Shown here piece after piece: positions 41,328 through 50,010 of a stretch of DNA of 64,000 nucleotides. The stretch is from NCBI GenBank assembly GCA_964454645.1, contig CAYVTM010000003.1:124001-188000 (forward strand). Reading direction: 5' to 3'. Below the pieces are notes generated by a model that was given only the letters and a program-made list of their open reading frames with translations, made no database searches and was not told the origin of the DNA. This DNA is from CAYVTM01 sp964454645. Its GTDB lineage: Bacteria; Bacteroidota; Bacteroidia; Sphingobacteriales; Sphingobacteriaceae. The position numbers and the translations under genes were made by a program. How positions within the stretch are numbered: position 1 is the stretch's first letter; every line of letters starts with the position of its first letter.

Positions 41328-42269
41328 ATGCCTTCACAATTTAATCCCATTAAATTATTTGCAGGTTCTGCCAGCACAGATTTGGCGAAAGCAATCGCTA
41401 AGGCGAGCGGAAGAGAATTGGGGGATTTAACACTCAGCAGATTCAGCGACGGTGAAATGCAGCCTTCTTTCAATGAATCTATTCGGGGTTGCGATGTGTT
41501 TTTTATACAATCGACTTATGCCCCGGCTGATAATTTAATGGAATTGTTATTAATGATAGATGCTGCTAAACGTGCATCAGCACATTATATCATTGCGGTA
41601 ATTCCTTATTTTGGTTTGGCACGTCAGGATCGTAAAGATAAACCACGTGTTTCTATCGGGTCGCGGCTGGTAGCAAATATGCTTACTGTAGCAGGAGCGC
41701 ATCGTGTGATGACCATGGATTTACACGCAGCTCAAATTCAGGGGTTCTTTGATATTCCGGTAGATCATTTAGATGCATCGGTTATTTTTGTTCCTTATAT
41801 ACGCAGTTTGAAACTGCCGAATTTAACCATCGCAGCACCTGATATGGGCGGTACCGCAAGAGCAAGAGTTTTTGCCAAAGCCCTTAATGTAGAAATGGTC
41901 ATTTCTGATAAGCAAAGAAAACGTGCTAACGAAATTGAATCCATGAATGTGATTGGAGATGTAGAAGGGCAGGATATTGTATTGGTCGATGATATTATTG
42001 ATACGGCAGGAACCCTAACCAAGGCTGCCCAATTAATCAGGGATAAAGGTGCAAAATCGGTACGTGCCGTATGCACACATCCGGTATTATCGGGCAAAGC
42101 GTATGAAAATATAGAGAACTCTGTTTTGGAAGAATTAATCGTTTGCGATACAATTCCACTGACGCAGCAAAGCTCTAAAATTAAAGTATTATCCGTAGCT
42201 GAGTTATTCAGCAAAGCTATTGCAAATGTTAATGAACATGGCTCTATCAGCGGATTATTTAATGTGTAA
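41328..42269 (+). CDS. prs: Ribose-phosphate pyrophosphokinase
   Basis: A 313-residue class I PRPP synthetase that makes PRPP from ribose 5-phosphate and ATP for nucleotide, histidine and tryptophan synthesis. It has IKLFAGSASTDLAKAIAK, the flexible-loop region YFGLARQDRKDKPRVSIGSRLVANML, the His pair region MDLHAAQIQGFFDIPVDHL and the PRPP-binding loop VLVDDIIDTAGTL. rplY follows after 26 bp, with a strong terminator beyond, so the two form a unit that may be read from the tRNA-Gln promoter. Confidence 0.97.
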   Translation: MPSQFNPIKLFAGSASTDLAKAIAKASGRELGDLTLSRFSDGEMQPSFNESIRGCDVFFIQSTYAPADNLMELLLMIDAAKRASAHYIIAVIPYFGLARQDRKDKPRVSIGSRLVANMLTVAGAHRVMTMDLHAAQIQGFFDIPVDHLDASVIFVPYIRSLKLPNLTIAAPDMGGTARARVFAKALNVEMVISDKQRKRANEIESMNVIGDVEGQDIVLVDDIIDTAGTLTKAAQLIRDKGAKSVRAVCTHPVLSGKAYENIENSVLEELIVCDTIPLTQQSSKIKVLSVAELFSKAIANVNEHGSISGLFNV

Positions 42270-42295
42270 TTTTTAACAAATAAATAAACAAACAA

Positions 42296-42886
42296 ATGAA
42301 AACAATCTCTATTAGCGGTTCTGCACGTCAGAACGTAGGGAAAAGGGATGCTAAGGAATTACGTTACGAAGGTAAGGTTCCTTGTGTATTGTACGGTGGT
42401 AAGTCACAAGTACACTTTTCGGTATTCGAAGCAGATCTTAAAAACCTGGTTTACACCCCCGCGGTGTATTTTATAAATTTGGATATTGAAGGAAAAAAAT
42501 ATCAGGCTATTATGCAGGATATACAGTTCCATCCTTTAACCGACTTAATTAATCATGTCGATTTCTTGGAATTATTCGAAGATAAACCGGTAACAATGCT
42601 AGTGCCGGTTAAATTTTCAGGATATTCTCCCGGTGTAAAATTAGGAGGAAAGTTGATTCATAAAATCAAAAAATTAAAAGTTAAAGGCTTACCGAAAGAT
42701 ATGACAGATTCAATCGAGGTAAATATCGATACTTTAGAAATCGGTAAATCGATTCGTGTTTCTGAAATCACTGTTCCGAATCTTCAGATCTTAGATGCGA
42801 AAGCAAATACTATTGTTTCGGTAGAAACATCCCGTGCATTACGTGAAGCTGCTGCGGCAGAAGCTAAAGAAGCGGTAAAAAAATAA
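42296..42886 (+). CDS. rplY: 50S ribosomal protein L25, general stress protein Ctc type
   Basis: A 196-residue two-domain L25 (TL5/CTC form), longer than the 94-residue E. coli protein. The N-terminal 5S-rRNA-binding domain (SARQNVGKRDAKELRYEGKVPCVLYGG, QDIQFHPLTDLINHVDFLEL) is followed by the CTC beta domain (VPVKFSGYSPGVKLGGKLIHKIKKLKVKGLP). The Ala/Glu/Lys-rich tail is typical. The prs-rplY-pth neighbourhood is common in bacteria; here an ArsC-like gene sits before pth. Confidence 0.95.
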   Translation: MKTISISGSARQNVGKRDAKELRYEGKVPCVLYGGKSQVHFSVFEADLKNLVYTPAVYFINLDIEGKKYQAIMQDIQFHPLTDLINHVDFLELFEDKPVTMLVPVKFSGYSPGVKLGGKLIHKIKKLKVKGLPKDMTDSIEVNIDTLEIGKSIRVSEITVPNLQILDAKANTIVSVETSRALREAAAAEAKEAVKK

Positions 42887-42888
42887 TT

Positions 42889-42962
42889 GAAGAGCCTTCG
42901 GGTCTTCCCGTATTTTTAAGCAAATATCGATTTTGGGGAGTCTTAACAGCTCCCCTTTTTTA
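42889..42962 (+). terminator. Double hairpin terminator after rplY
   Basis: Hairpin 1 (42889-42907): GAAGA(G)CC, TTCG, GGTCTTC, with one bulged G and a UUCG loop. Hairpin 2 (42935-42955): GGGGAG, 9 nt, CTCCCC, followed directly by a run of seven Ts. Hairpin 2 is the convincing terminator. Confidence 0.8.
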
Positions 42963-43045
42963 TGTTTAATTTTATTTACATAAATACATTTCCTTATATA
43001 CCCGGTGGTATATAAAGTAGGAACGGATAACCCCAGTCATCAGCT

Positions 43046-43396
43046 ATGGCACAGATAAAAATTTACGGAATACCCAATTGTGATACCACTCAGAAGGCAA
43101 TCAAATGGTTAAGGGAGCATAATCTCGGCTTTGACTTTATCGATTATAAAACAGAAGGCATAACGAGCGAAAAGCTTCAGGAATGGACCCGGAAATCGGA
43201 TTGGACCCTATTCCTGAATAAACGAAGCACAACCTGGAGAGGATTAACCACGGAAGTTCAGAACTCTGTAGTCGATATCGATTCTGCTATCGCTGTTCTG
43301 CAAAAGCATACCAGCCTGATTAAACGTCCGGTTATTGAATACAAAGGCGGGCTAATGATTGGTTTCGATACAGACAAAATGCATTTACTTTTATAA
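43046..43396 (+). CDS. ArsC/Spx/YffB-family thioredoxin-fold protein
   Basis: A 116-residue protein of the arsenate-reductase-like family. The active-site segment is IYGIPNCDTTQKAIKWL, with a single Cys in C-x-x-T, so it lacks the CxxC of Spx. The family C-terminal motif RPVIEYKGGLMIGFD is present. In YffB-like members the role is uncertain; glutathione-dependent thiol reductase activity has been proposed. Arsenate reduction is unlikely without an ars context. It ends 52 bp before pth. Confidence 0.85.
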   Translation: MAQIKIYGIPNCDTTQKAIKWLREHNLGFDFIDYKTEGITSEKLQEWTRKSDWTLFLNKRSTTWRGLTTEVQNSVVDIDSAIAVLQKHTSLIKRPVIEYKGGLMIGFDTDKMHLLL

Positions 43397-43435
43397 ACAA
43401 AGATTTTTCCTGATCGTAAATCCTATTTACTCTAT

Positions 43436-43443
43436 TATATTTG
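43436..43443 (+). promoter_or_regulatory. pth -7 element close to the start codon
   Basis: TATATTTG is an exact TAnnTTTG match ending 5 bp before the pth ATG. If used, transcription would begin at or within a few bases of the ATG, producing a nearly leaderless message. No clear -33 box is seen. Confidence 0.3.
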
Positions 43444-43448
43444 CCTGA

Positions 43449-44006
43449 ATGAAATACCTGATTGTTGGATTGGGGAATATTGGTCCCGAATATGCAGATA
43501 CCCGCCATAATATTGGATTTATGGTAGCTGATGCCTATGTAAAAGCGCATGGCTCTAAATTTTCTACCGACCGGCTGGCCGCAATCGCACAGGTAAACCA
43601 TAAGGGGCGGCAGATTTTTGTGATCAAGCCTGCCACCTATATGAATTTAAGTGGAAAGGCTGTTAATTACTGGATGCAGCAATTGAAAATCCCTCTTTCG
43701 AATGTTTTGATTATTGTTGATGAGCTTGCTCTTCCTTTCGAAACCATAAAGTTAAAGCCCAAAGGTTCTGATGCCGGGCATAATGGATTAAAAAGCATTC
43801 AGGCGGTCTTGGGTACAAATGAATATGCCCGAATCCGTTTCGGAATAGGGAATAATTTTCCCAAAGGGCAACAGGTAAATTATGTTTTGAGTGCTTTCGA
43901 CCCCGAAGAACAAGCGAAACTTCCCGAATTAATTGACAAATCGCTTCAAATGGCTGATGCTTTTGTAAGTATAGGGACTGAATTGACGATGACCCGATTT
44001 AACTGA
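43449..44006 (+). CDS. pth: Peptidyl-tRNA hydrolase
   Basis: A 185-residue enzyme that recycles peptidyl-tRNA released from stalled ribosomes. The family motifs are present: LIVGLGNIGPEYADTRHNIGFMV with the catalytic His, KPATYMNLSGKAVNYW, LIIVDELALPF with the Asp (usual form D-D-x-x-L-P), and KPKGSDAGHNGLKSI, then EYARIRFGIG. The second residue of the acidic pair is Glu (DEL) rather than Asp, a conservative change common in Bacteroidota. The str operon promoter follows. Confidence 0.96.
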   Translation: MKYLIVGLGNIGPEYADTRHNIGFMVADAYVKAHGSKFSTDRLAAIAQVNHKGRQIFVIKPATYMNLSGKAVNYWMQQLKIPLSNVLIIVDELALPFETIKLKPKGSDAGHNGLKSIQAVLGTNEYARIRFGIGNNFPKGQQVNYVLSAFDPEEQAKLPELIDKSLQMADAFVSIGTELTMTRFN

Positions 44007-44084
44007 TTTACAGAGTGTTTATTGTTAAAATAGGTTAGGATGCCTCCCAGGCTTAAATTTCTTCAATATTTTTTCTTCTACCTA

Positions 44085-44114
44085 TTGTAAATTAAATGAT
44101 TGTTACTACCTTTG
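44085..44114 (+). promoter_or_regulatory. Promoter of the str-S10-spc-alpha supercluster
   Basis: TTG (44085-44087), a 19-bp spacer, then TACCTTTG (44107-44114), an exact -7 match. The rpsL ATG follows 53 bp later. It supports the rpsL start at 44168 rather than the upstream in-frame ATG at 44096, which would lie before the transcript. Confidence 0.6.
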
Positions 44115-44167
44115 CAGTCCCCCAAAAAGGGATTATTACGTCTAATATAAAAAATAAACATTATAAA

Positions 44168-44572
44168 ATGCCTACTATACAACAGTTAGTTAGAAAAGGA
44201 AGAGTGACACTGGAGGAAAAAAGCAAGTCTCCGGCATTGGATTCATGTCCTCAAAGAAGAGGTGTTTGTACAAGAGTGTATACGACAACCCCTAAAAAAC
44301 CAAACTCAGCGATGCGTAAAGTTGCCAGAGTTCGTTTGACAAACGGGAAAGAAGTAAACGCTTATATCCCCGGAGAAGGACATAATTTGCAAGAGCACTC
44401 TATTGTCTTAATTCGTGGAGGAAGAGTTAAAGACCTTCCGGGTGTACGTTACCATATCATCAGAGGTACATTAGATACTTCAGGAGTGGATGGCAGAAAT
44501 CAACGCCGTTCGAAATATGGAACTAAAAAACCAAAAGCGGGAGCAGCTCCGGCAGCAAAAGGCAAGAAATAA
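44168..44572 (+). CDS. rpsL: 30S ribosomal protein S12
   Basis: A 134-residue decoding-centre protein. It has PTIQQLVRKGR at the start, TTPKKPNSAMRKVARVRL with the Lys that mutates to streptomycin resistance, and RVKDLPGVRYHIIRGTLD with the Asp that many bacteria methylthiolate. Both positions are wild type. It has an Ala/Lys-rich tail. It is the first gene of the str operon. Confidence 0.98.
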   Translation: MPTIQQLVRKGRVTLEEKSKSPALDSCPQRRGVCTRVYTTTPKKPNSAMRKVARVRLTNGKEVNAYIPGEGHNLQEHSIVLIRGGRVKDLPGVRYHIIRGTLDTSGVDGRNQRRSKYGTKKPKAGAAPAAKGKK

Positions 44573-44603
44573 TTAAAGGAAGATAAACGTCTGACAAAAG
44601 ATA

Positions 44604-45071
44604 ATGAGAAAGTCTAAACCTAAAAAAAGAATCATATTACCGGATCCGAAGTTTAACGACGTTACGGTAACTAAATTCGTTAATAATTTGATGTACCAAG
44701 GTAAAAAATCTACTGCCTATGGTATTTTCTATGATGCGATTGAAATAGTAGAAAAAAAGACTAATGAAAATGGTCTTGAAACTTGGAGAAAAGCATTGTC
44801 GAATGTTATGCCTAGCGTAGAGGTGAAAAGTAGAAGAGTAGGTGGAGCTAACTTTCAGGTTCCAACAGAAGTTCGCCCCGAACGTAAATCGGCTTTAGGT
44901 ATGAAGTGGTTAATCGGTTATGCAAGAAAACGTGGCGAAAAAACCATGGTAGATAAATTAGCCGGTGAAATTATCGCAGCTTCTAAAAATGAAGGTGCAG
45001 CTATTAAAAAGAAAGAAGACACACATAAAATGGCGGAAGCGAATAAAGCCTTCTCCCATTTTAGATTTTAA
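44604..45071 (+). CDS. rpsG: 30S ribosomal protein S7
   Basis: A 155-residue primary 16S 3'-domain binder at the head of the small subunit. It has LPDPKFNDVTVTKFVNNLMYQGKKSTA, VKSRRVGGANFQVPTEVRPERKSALGMKWLI and the C-terminal MAEANKAFSHFRF. In E. coli S7 represses its own operon; no comparable rpsL-rpsG structure was recognised here. Confidence 0.98.
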   Translation: MRKSKPKKRIILPDPKFNDVTVTKFVNNLMYQGKKSTAYGIFYDAIEIVEKKTNENGLETWRKALSNVMPSVEVKSRRVGGANFQVPTEVRPERKSALGMKWLIGYARKRGEKTMVDKLAGEIIAASKNEGAAIKKKEDTHKMAEANKAFSHFRF

Positions 45072-45099
45072 ACAATAACAATTAACCGTTAAAAGAACA

Positions 45100-47205
45100 A
45101 TGTCAAGAGACTTAAAATATACGAGAAATATTGGAATTGCGGCGCATATCGATGCAGGGAAAACTACTACGACTGAGCGTATATTGTATTATTCAGGTGT
45201 TAATCACAAGTTGGGCGAAACCCATGAAGGGTCAGCTACAACAGACTGGATGGCACAGGAACAGGAAAGAGGTATTACAATTACTTCGGCAGCAGTTACA
45301 GTGCCCTGGAAATATCGTGACCAAAACTACCATATCAATATTATCGATACACCCGGTCACGTTGACTTTACCGTAGAGGTAAATCGTTCTTTGCGTGTAT
45401 TAGACGGGTTAGTGTTCTTGTTTTCTGCAGTTGACGGAGTTGAGCCACAGTCTGAAACAAACTGGCGTTTAGCAAATAATTATAATGTTCCACGCATTGG
45501 TTTCGTAAATAAAATGGATCGCGCAGGGGCAGACTTCTTAAAAGTTGTAAAACAGGTTAAAGAGATGTTAGGCAGCAATGCAATTCCTTTGCAATTACCT
45601 ATCGGATCTGAAGATGCTTTCAAAGGGGTTGTTGATTTGATCAATCACCGTGGTATTATTTGGAATGAACACGATAAAGGAATGACCTTTACCGAAGTTC
45701 CTATTCCGGACGATATGCTTGATGAAGCAAATGAGTGGAGAGAGAAATTATTAGAATCGGTTGCTGAGTACGATGAGTCTTTAATGGAGAAATTTTTCGA
45801 TGATCCTACATCAATTACTGAACGTGAAATCTTAACAGCTTTACGTAAAGCTGTTTTAGATGCTAAGATCGTTCCGATGGTATGTGGATCTTCGTTTAAG
45901 AATAAAGGGGTACAAACTATGCTTGACTATGTGATGGAATTATTGCCTTCACCAATGGATCAAGAAGCGGTTCAAGGAACAAACCCGGATACGGGTGAGG
46001 AAATTTTCCGTAAACCGGATGTAAAAGAACCTTTGGCAGCATTGGCATTTAAGATTGCTACTGATCCTTTCGTTGGCCGTCTGTGCTTTATTCGTGTTTA
46101 TTCAGGAAACTTAGATGCAGGATCGTATGTATATAATGCACGTTCAGGAAATAAAGAGCGTATTTCACGTATTTTCCAAATGCATGCAAATAAACAAAAC
46201 CCTATTCCGAATGTAGGTGCAGGAGATATTGCGGCGGTAGTAGGATTTAAAGATATTAAAACGGGAGATTCTCTTTGTGATGAGAAACATCCGATAGTAT
46301 TGGAGTCTATGCAATTCCCTGAGCCGGTTATCGGTTTGGCTATCGAGCCTAAAACACAGGCTGATGTTGATAAATTGGGTATGGCGTTAGCTAAATTGTC
46401 TGAAGAGGATCCGACTTTTAAAGTACATACCGATCAGGATAGCGGTCAAACCATTATCCAGGGTATGGGTGAGCTTCACTTAGATATTATCATGGATCGT
46501 CTGAAACGTGAGTTTAAAGTTGAAGTGAATCAAGGTGCTCCTCAGGTAGCTTACAAAGAAGCAATCACCGGTACCGTAAATCATAGAGAGGTGTACAAAA
46601 AACAATCGGGTGGTAGAGGTAAGTTCGCCGATATCATGATTGAAGTTTCTCCTGTTGATGAAGGTAAATCCGGATTACAGTTCGTAAACGAGATTGTGGG
46701 TGGTGCTATTCCCCGTGAGTTTATTCCTTCGGTAGAAAAAGGCTTTGCGTCTGCTATGGTAAATGGGGTATTGGCAGGATTCCCTGTATCGGATATGAAA
46801 ATTCGATTAATCGATGGATCATTCCACGCAGTCGATTCAGATTCATTGTCTTTCGAGATTGCAGCACGTACAGCATTCCGTGAAGCTTTACCAAAAGCAA
46901 AACCGGTATTGATGGAGCCGATTATGAAAGTAGAAGTTATTACTCCGGAAGAAAACATGGGGGATGTAATGGGTGACTTAAACCGTCGTCGTGGTCAGTT
47001 GCAAGGTATGGATACGAGAGCAGGTGCTCAGGTTATCAAAGCGTTGGTTCCCCTATCCGAAATGTTTGGTTATGTAACTCAGTTACGTACCATCACATCC
47101 GGCCGTGCTACTTCAACCATGGAGTTTTCTCATTATGCTGAGGCACCTAAGAATATTCAGGAAGAAGTTATTGCTAAAGCAAAAGGTAAAACAGTAAACG
47201 CGTAA
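45100..47205 (+). CDS. fusA: Elongation factor G
   Basis: A 701-residue translocation GTPase with all five domains. The G motifs are AHIDAGKTTTTERIL, DTPGHVDFT and NKMDRAGAD. Switch I includes EQERGITITSAA, and domain IV carries VNHREVYKKQSGGRGKFADIMIEV. The full-length str-operon copy is the housekeeping EF-G. No tuf gene follows; rpsJ comes next after a terminator-like hairpin, a Bacteroidota arrangement. Confidence 0.98.
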   Translation: MSRDLKYTRNIGIAAHIDAGKTTTTERILYYSGVNHKLGETHEGSATTDWMAQEQERGITITSAAVTVPWKYRDQNYHINIIDTPGHVDFTVEVNRSLRVLDGLVFLFSAVDGVEPQSETNWRLANNYNVPRIGFVNKMDRAGADFLKVVKQVKEMLGSNAIPLQLPIGSEDAFKGVVDLINHRGIIWNEHDKGMTFTEVPIPDDMLDEANEWREKLLESVAEYDESLMEKFFDDPTSITEREILTALRKAVLDAKIVPMVCGSSFKNKGVQTMLDYVMELLPSPMDQEAVQGTNPDTGEEIFRKPDVKEPLAALAFKIATDPFVGRLCFIRVYSGNLDAGSYVYNARSGNKERISRIFQMHANKQNPIPNVGAGDIAAVVGFKDIKTGDSLCDEKHPIVLESMQFPEPVIGLAIEPKTQADVDKLGMALAKLSEEDPTFKVHTDQDSGQTIIQGMGELHLDIIMDRLKREFKVEVNQGAPQVAYKEAITGTVNHREVYKKQSGGRGKFADIMIEVSPVDEGKSGLQFVNEIVGGAIPREFIPSVEKGFASAMVNGVLAGFPVSDMKIRLIDGSFHAVDSDSLSFEIAARTAFREALPKAKPVLMEPIMKVEVITPEENMGDVMGDLNRRRGQLQGMDTRAGAQVIKALVPLSEMFGYVTQLRTITSGRATSTMEFSHYAEAPKNIQEEVIAKAKGKTVNA

Positions 47206-47214
47206 ATAATTAAT

Positions 47215-47249
47215 CCGGGTTGCTAATAGCTCTAACCCGGTATTTTTTT
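47215..47249 (+). terminator. Terminator or attenuator between fusA and rpsJ
   Basis: CCGGGTT, 12 nt, AACCCGG, then TA and seven Ts. It starts 10 bp past the fusA stop and sits between the str and S10 parts of the cluster. I see no TAnnTTTG promoter before rpsJ, so partial read-through is more likely than full termination. Confidence 0.7.
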
Positions 47250-47263
47250 AATATATAAACAAG

Positions 47264-47569
47264 ATGAGCCAAAGAATCAGAATTAAATTAAAGTCGTACG
47301 ATTATAACTTGGTTGATAAATCAGCTGAGAAAATCGTTAAGACTGTAAAAGCTACCAACGCGGTAGTGAGTGGGCCAATTCCATTGCCTACAGAAAAAAA
47401 GATCTTCACTGTTTTGCGTTCACCACACGTGAACAAAAAAGCAAGAGAGCAATTCCAGCTATGCTCATATAAGCGCCTGTTGGATATTTACAGCTCGACT
47501 TCAAAAACGGTAGATGCCTTGATGAAGTTAGAATTGCCAAGTGGAGTTGAAGTTGAAATTAAAGTTTGA
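47264..47569 (+). CDS. rpsJ: 30S ribosomal protein S10
   Basis: A 101-residue head protein, also NusE in antitermination. RIRIKLKSYDYNLVDKSAEKIV opens the protein, and PIPLPTEKKIFTVLRSPHVNKKAREQFQ holds the conserved loop that reaches into the 30S head. It is the first gene of the S10 unit, 14 bp after the terminator-like hairpin. Confidence 0.98.
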   Translation: MSQRIRIKLKSYDYNLVDKSAEKIVKTVKATNAVVSGPIPLPTEKKIFTVLRSPHVNKKAREQFQLCSYKRLLDIYSSTSKTVDALMKLELPSGVEVEIKV

Positions 47570-47636
47570 TAAAATTTAATATAAACATCTTGAACGAAGT
47601 GGTCCTACACTCCGATGGATGTAAAAACTAAATAAA

Positions 47637-48251
47637 ATGTCAGGAATAATAGGTAAAAAAGTAGGAATGACCAGCCTATACAATGCAGCAGGAAAAAATA
47701 TCCCCTGCACGATAATTGAAGCCGGTCCTTGTGTCGTAACACAAGTAAAAACCGTTGAAAAAGACGGCTACGCATCTGTACAGCTTGCGTACGATGAAAA
47801 AAAGGAGAAGAATACCAGCAAACCGATGAAAGGTCACTTTGCGAAAGCTTCTACAACTCCGAAACGTAAATTAGTAGAGTTTAAATACTTTGATCCAAAA
47901 AATATCGGAGATATTGTAGCTGCTGATCTGTTTGTTGAAGGGGATTTTGTAGACGTGGTTGGGACCTCTAAGGGTAAAGGTTTTCAAGGTGTTGTTAAAC
48001 GCCATGGATTTAGTGGAGTAGGTGGTCAGACGCACGGTCAGCATAACCGCTTAAGAGCACCGGGTTCATTAGGAGCATCATCCTGGCCCTCACGTGTATT
48101 CAAAGGCATGAGAATGGCCGGAAGAATGGGGGGTGACAGAGTGAAAATTCAAAACCTTGAGATATTAAAAGTATATCCGGAACAAAACTTAATCGTGGTA
48201 AGCGGTTCAGTACCGGGGGCAAAAGGTTCGTATGTAATTTTGGAGAAATAA
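47637..48251 (+). CDS. rplC: 50S ribosomal protein L3
   Basis: A 204-residue 23S-binding protein near the peptidyl transferase centre. GIIGKKVGMTSLYNAAGKNIPCTIIEAGPC opens it, and KGKGFQGVVKRHGFSGVGGQTHGQHNRLRAPGSLGASSWPSRVFKGMRMAGRMGGD is the conserved loop, with the Gln that PrmB methylates. The 67-nt gap before it can form a loose ACATC/GATGT hairpin of uncertain role. Confidence 0.98.
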   Translation: MSGIIGKKVGMTSLYNAAGKNIPCTIIEAGPCVVTQVKTVEKDGYASVQLAYDEKKEKNTSKPMKGHFAKASTTPKRKLVEFKYFDPKNIGDIVAADLFVEGDFVDVVGTSKGKGFQGVVKRHGFSGVGGQTHGQHNRLRAPGSLGASSWPSRVFKGMRMAGRMGGDRVKIQNLEILKVYPEQNLIVVSGSVPGAKGSYVILEK

Positions 48252-48254
48252 GCG

Positions 48255-48884
48255 ATGGAATTAAAGGTATTAAACATTCAAGGAAAAGAAACAGGTAACA
48301 AGGTTACTCTTTCTGATTCGGTTTTCGGAATCGAACCTAATGACCATGCTATTTATTTAGATGTTAAACAATTCTTGGCAAATCAACGTCAGGGAACACA
48401 TAAGTCTAAACAACGTAACGAGATCTCCGGTTCAACCCGTAAATTACACAAACAAAAAGGTACAGGTGGTTCTCGTAAAGGTGGAATTAAAAACCCATTG
48501 TTCAGAGGTGGAGGGCGAATTTTCGGTCCACAACCCCGCGATTACAGTTTCAAATTAAATAAAAAGTTAAAAGCATTAGCACGTATGTCGGCTTTATCTT
48601 ATAAAGCAAAAAATAACGACATCGTTATATTGGAAGACTTTAATTTTGAAACCCCGAAAACCAAAAACTATTTGTCTTTAGTAGATAATTTAAAAATTGC
48701 GGATAAAAAATCATTGTTGGTATTAGCGCAAGCGAACAATAATGTATACTTATCAAGCAGAAATCTGCAAAAGTCTAAAGTAATTTCGGCTTTAGAACTC
48801 AGTACCTACGATTTATTACATGCTGATAAATTGGTATTGACAGCAAGTTCAGTGAAAACAATTGAAGAATCATTAAGTAAGTAA
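48255..48884 (+). CDS. rplD: 50S ribosomal protein L4
   Basis: A 209-residue protein lining the exit tunnel. The tunnel loop STRKLHKQKGTGGSRKGGIKNPLFRGGGRIFGPQPRDY is intact. In E. coli L4 represses S10 operon expression; no equivalent leader was recognised. It starts 3 bp after rplC. Confidence 0.98.
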   Translation: MELKVLNIQGKETGNKVTLSDSVFGIEPNDHAIYLDVKQFLANQRQGTHKSKQRNEISGSTRKLHKQKGTGGSRKGGIKNPLFRGGGRIFGPQPRDYSFKLNKKLKALARMSALSYKAKNNDIVILEDFNFETPKTKNYLSLVDNLKIADKKSLLVLAQANNNVYLSSRNLQKSKVISALELSTYDLLHADKLVLTASSVKTIEESLSK

Positions 48885-48887
48885 ACG

Positions 48888-49178
48888 ATGGAAATTTTAA
48901 AGAAACCAATACTTACAGAGAAAGTAACCGCGATGGGCGATAAGTTCAATCGCTATGCTTTCGTAGTAGATAATAGAGCGAATAAGATACAGATTAAAAG
49001 TGCTGTAGAAAACATGTATAATGTTTCTGTAGTTTCAGTTAATACCATGATTGCTCCACGTAAATCTAAAGTCAGAGGAACCAAAAACGGATTCGTTTCA
49101 GGTGCTACGGCAAAAGTAAAGAAAGCAATCGTATCCTTGGCTGAAGGTAACACTATTGATTTTTATAGTAACATCTAA
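48888..49178 (+). CDS. rplW: 50S ribosomal protein L23
   Basis: A 96-residue protein at the tunnel exit that docks trigger factor and SRP. ILKKPILTEKVTAMGDKFNRYAFVVDNRANKIQIKSAVENMYNV is typical, as are the loop RKSKVRGTKNGFVSG and the C-terminal strand TIDFYSNI. It is spaced 3 bp from rplD. Confidence 0.97.
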   Translation: MEILKKPILTEKVTAMGDKFNRYAFVVDNRANKIQIKSAVENMYNVSVVSVNTMIAPRKSKVRGTKNGFVSGATAKVKKAIVSLAEGNTIDFYSNI

Positions 49179-49185
49179 TTGAGTT

Positions 49186-50010
49186 ATGGCAGTAAAAAGA
49201 TATAAACCGATTACCCCGGGTACACGATTCAGAATAGGAGCTGATAATAGTGAAATCACTACATCAACTCCCGAGAAATCCTTAGTGGTTTCTATCAAAA
49301 AATCGGGGGGTAGAAATAATTCCGGTAAAATGACTATGCGCTACATGGGCGGTGGTCATAAGAAAGCATATCGTTTAATAGATTTTAAACGAGATAAAGC
49401 CGATATTCCTGCAATTGTTAAGTCGATCGAATACGATCCGAACCGTACCGCACGCATTGCACTTTTAGCATATGCCGATGGCGAGAAGCGATATATTATT
49501 GCTCCGGAAGGATTAAAGGTCGATCAAACCATTGTAAGTGGAGAATCCGTAGCTCCGGAAGTTGGAAATGCATTGCCTTTGCGTAGCATTCCATTGGGGA
49601 CTTTGATTCATTGTATTGAGTTAAACCCCGGACAAGGAGCAAGTATGGCACGTAGTGCAGGAACCTATGCGCAATTGGCAGCGAGAGATGGTAAACATGC
49701 CATTTTGAAAATGCCTTCCGGTGAAACGAGAATGATCTTGGCCAGCTGTATGGCTACTATCGGAACCGTTTCTAATTCTGATCACTCTATCGAACGTTTG
49801 GGTAAAGCAGGAAGGAAACGCTGGTTAGGTCGCCGGCCAAGAGTCAGAGGTGTTGCGATGAACCCGGTAGATCACCCGATGGGTGGTGGTGAAGGTAGAG
49901 CTTCAGGAGGTCATCCGCGCTCACGTAATGGTATGCTGGCTAAAGGTTACAAAACCAGATACAAGAAAAAATTGTCTAATCGTTACATTATTGAAAGAAG
50001 GAAAAAATAA
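49186..50010 (+). CDS. rplB: 50S ribosomal protein L2
   Basis: A 274-residue primary 23S binder required for subunit joining and peptidyl transfer. VKRYKPITPGTRFRI opens it. The conserved C-terminal segment GVAMNPVDHPMGGGEGRASGGHPRS contains the essential His near the catalytic centre. The stop overlaps the rpsS start (TAATG). Confidence 0.98.
   Translation: MAVKRYKPITPGTRFRIGADNSEITTSTPEKSLVVSIKKSGGRNNSGKMTMRYMGGGHKKAYRLIDFKRDKADIPAIVKSIEYDPNRTARIALLAYADGEKRYIIAPEGLKVDQTIVSGESVAPEVGNALPLRSIPLGTLIHCIELNPGQGASMARSAGTYAQLAARDGKHAILKMPSGETRMILASCMATIGTVSNSDHSIERLGKAGRKRWLGRRPRVRGVAMNPVDHPMGGGEGRASGGHPRSRNGMLAKGYKTRYKKKLSNRYIIERRKK

Noticed and set aside
41795..42295. 166-codon minus-strand frame over prs
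   Set aside because: It lies antisense to conserved prs codons and encodes only low-complexity Ser/Thr/Leu sequence.
43046..43396. Arsenate reductase ArsC
   Set aside because: The fold and single Cys fit the broader ArsC/YffB/Spx group, but there is no ars operon and the arsenate-binding arginines could not be recognised.
44096..44167. Upstream extension of S12 beginning MIVTTFAVPQKG
   Set aside because: The ATG lies upstream of the predicted -7 element at 44107, and the S12 family begins at MPTIQQ.
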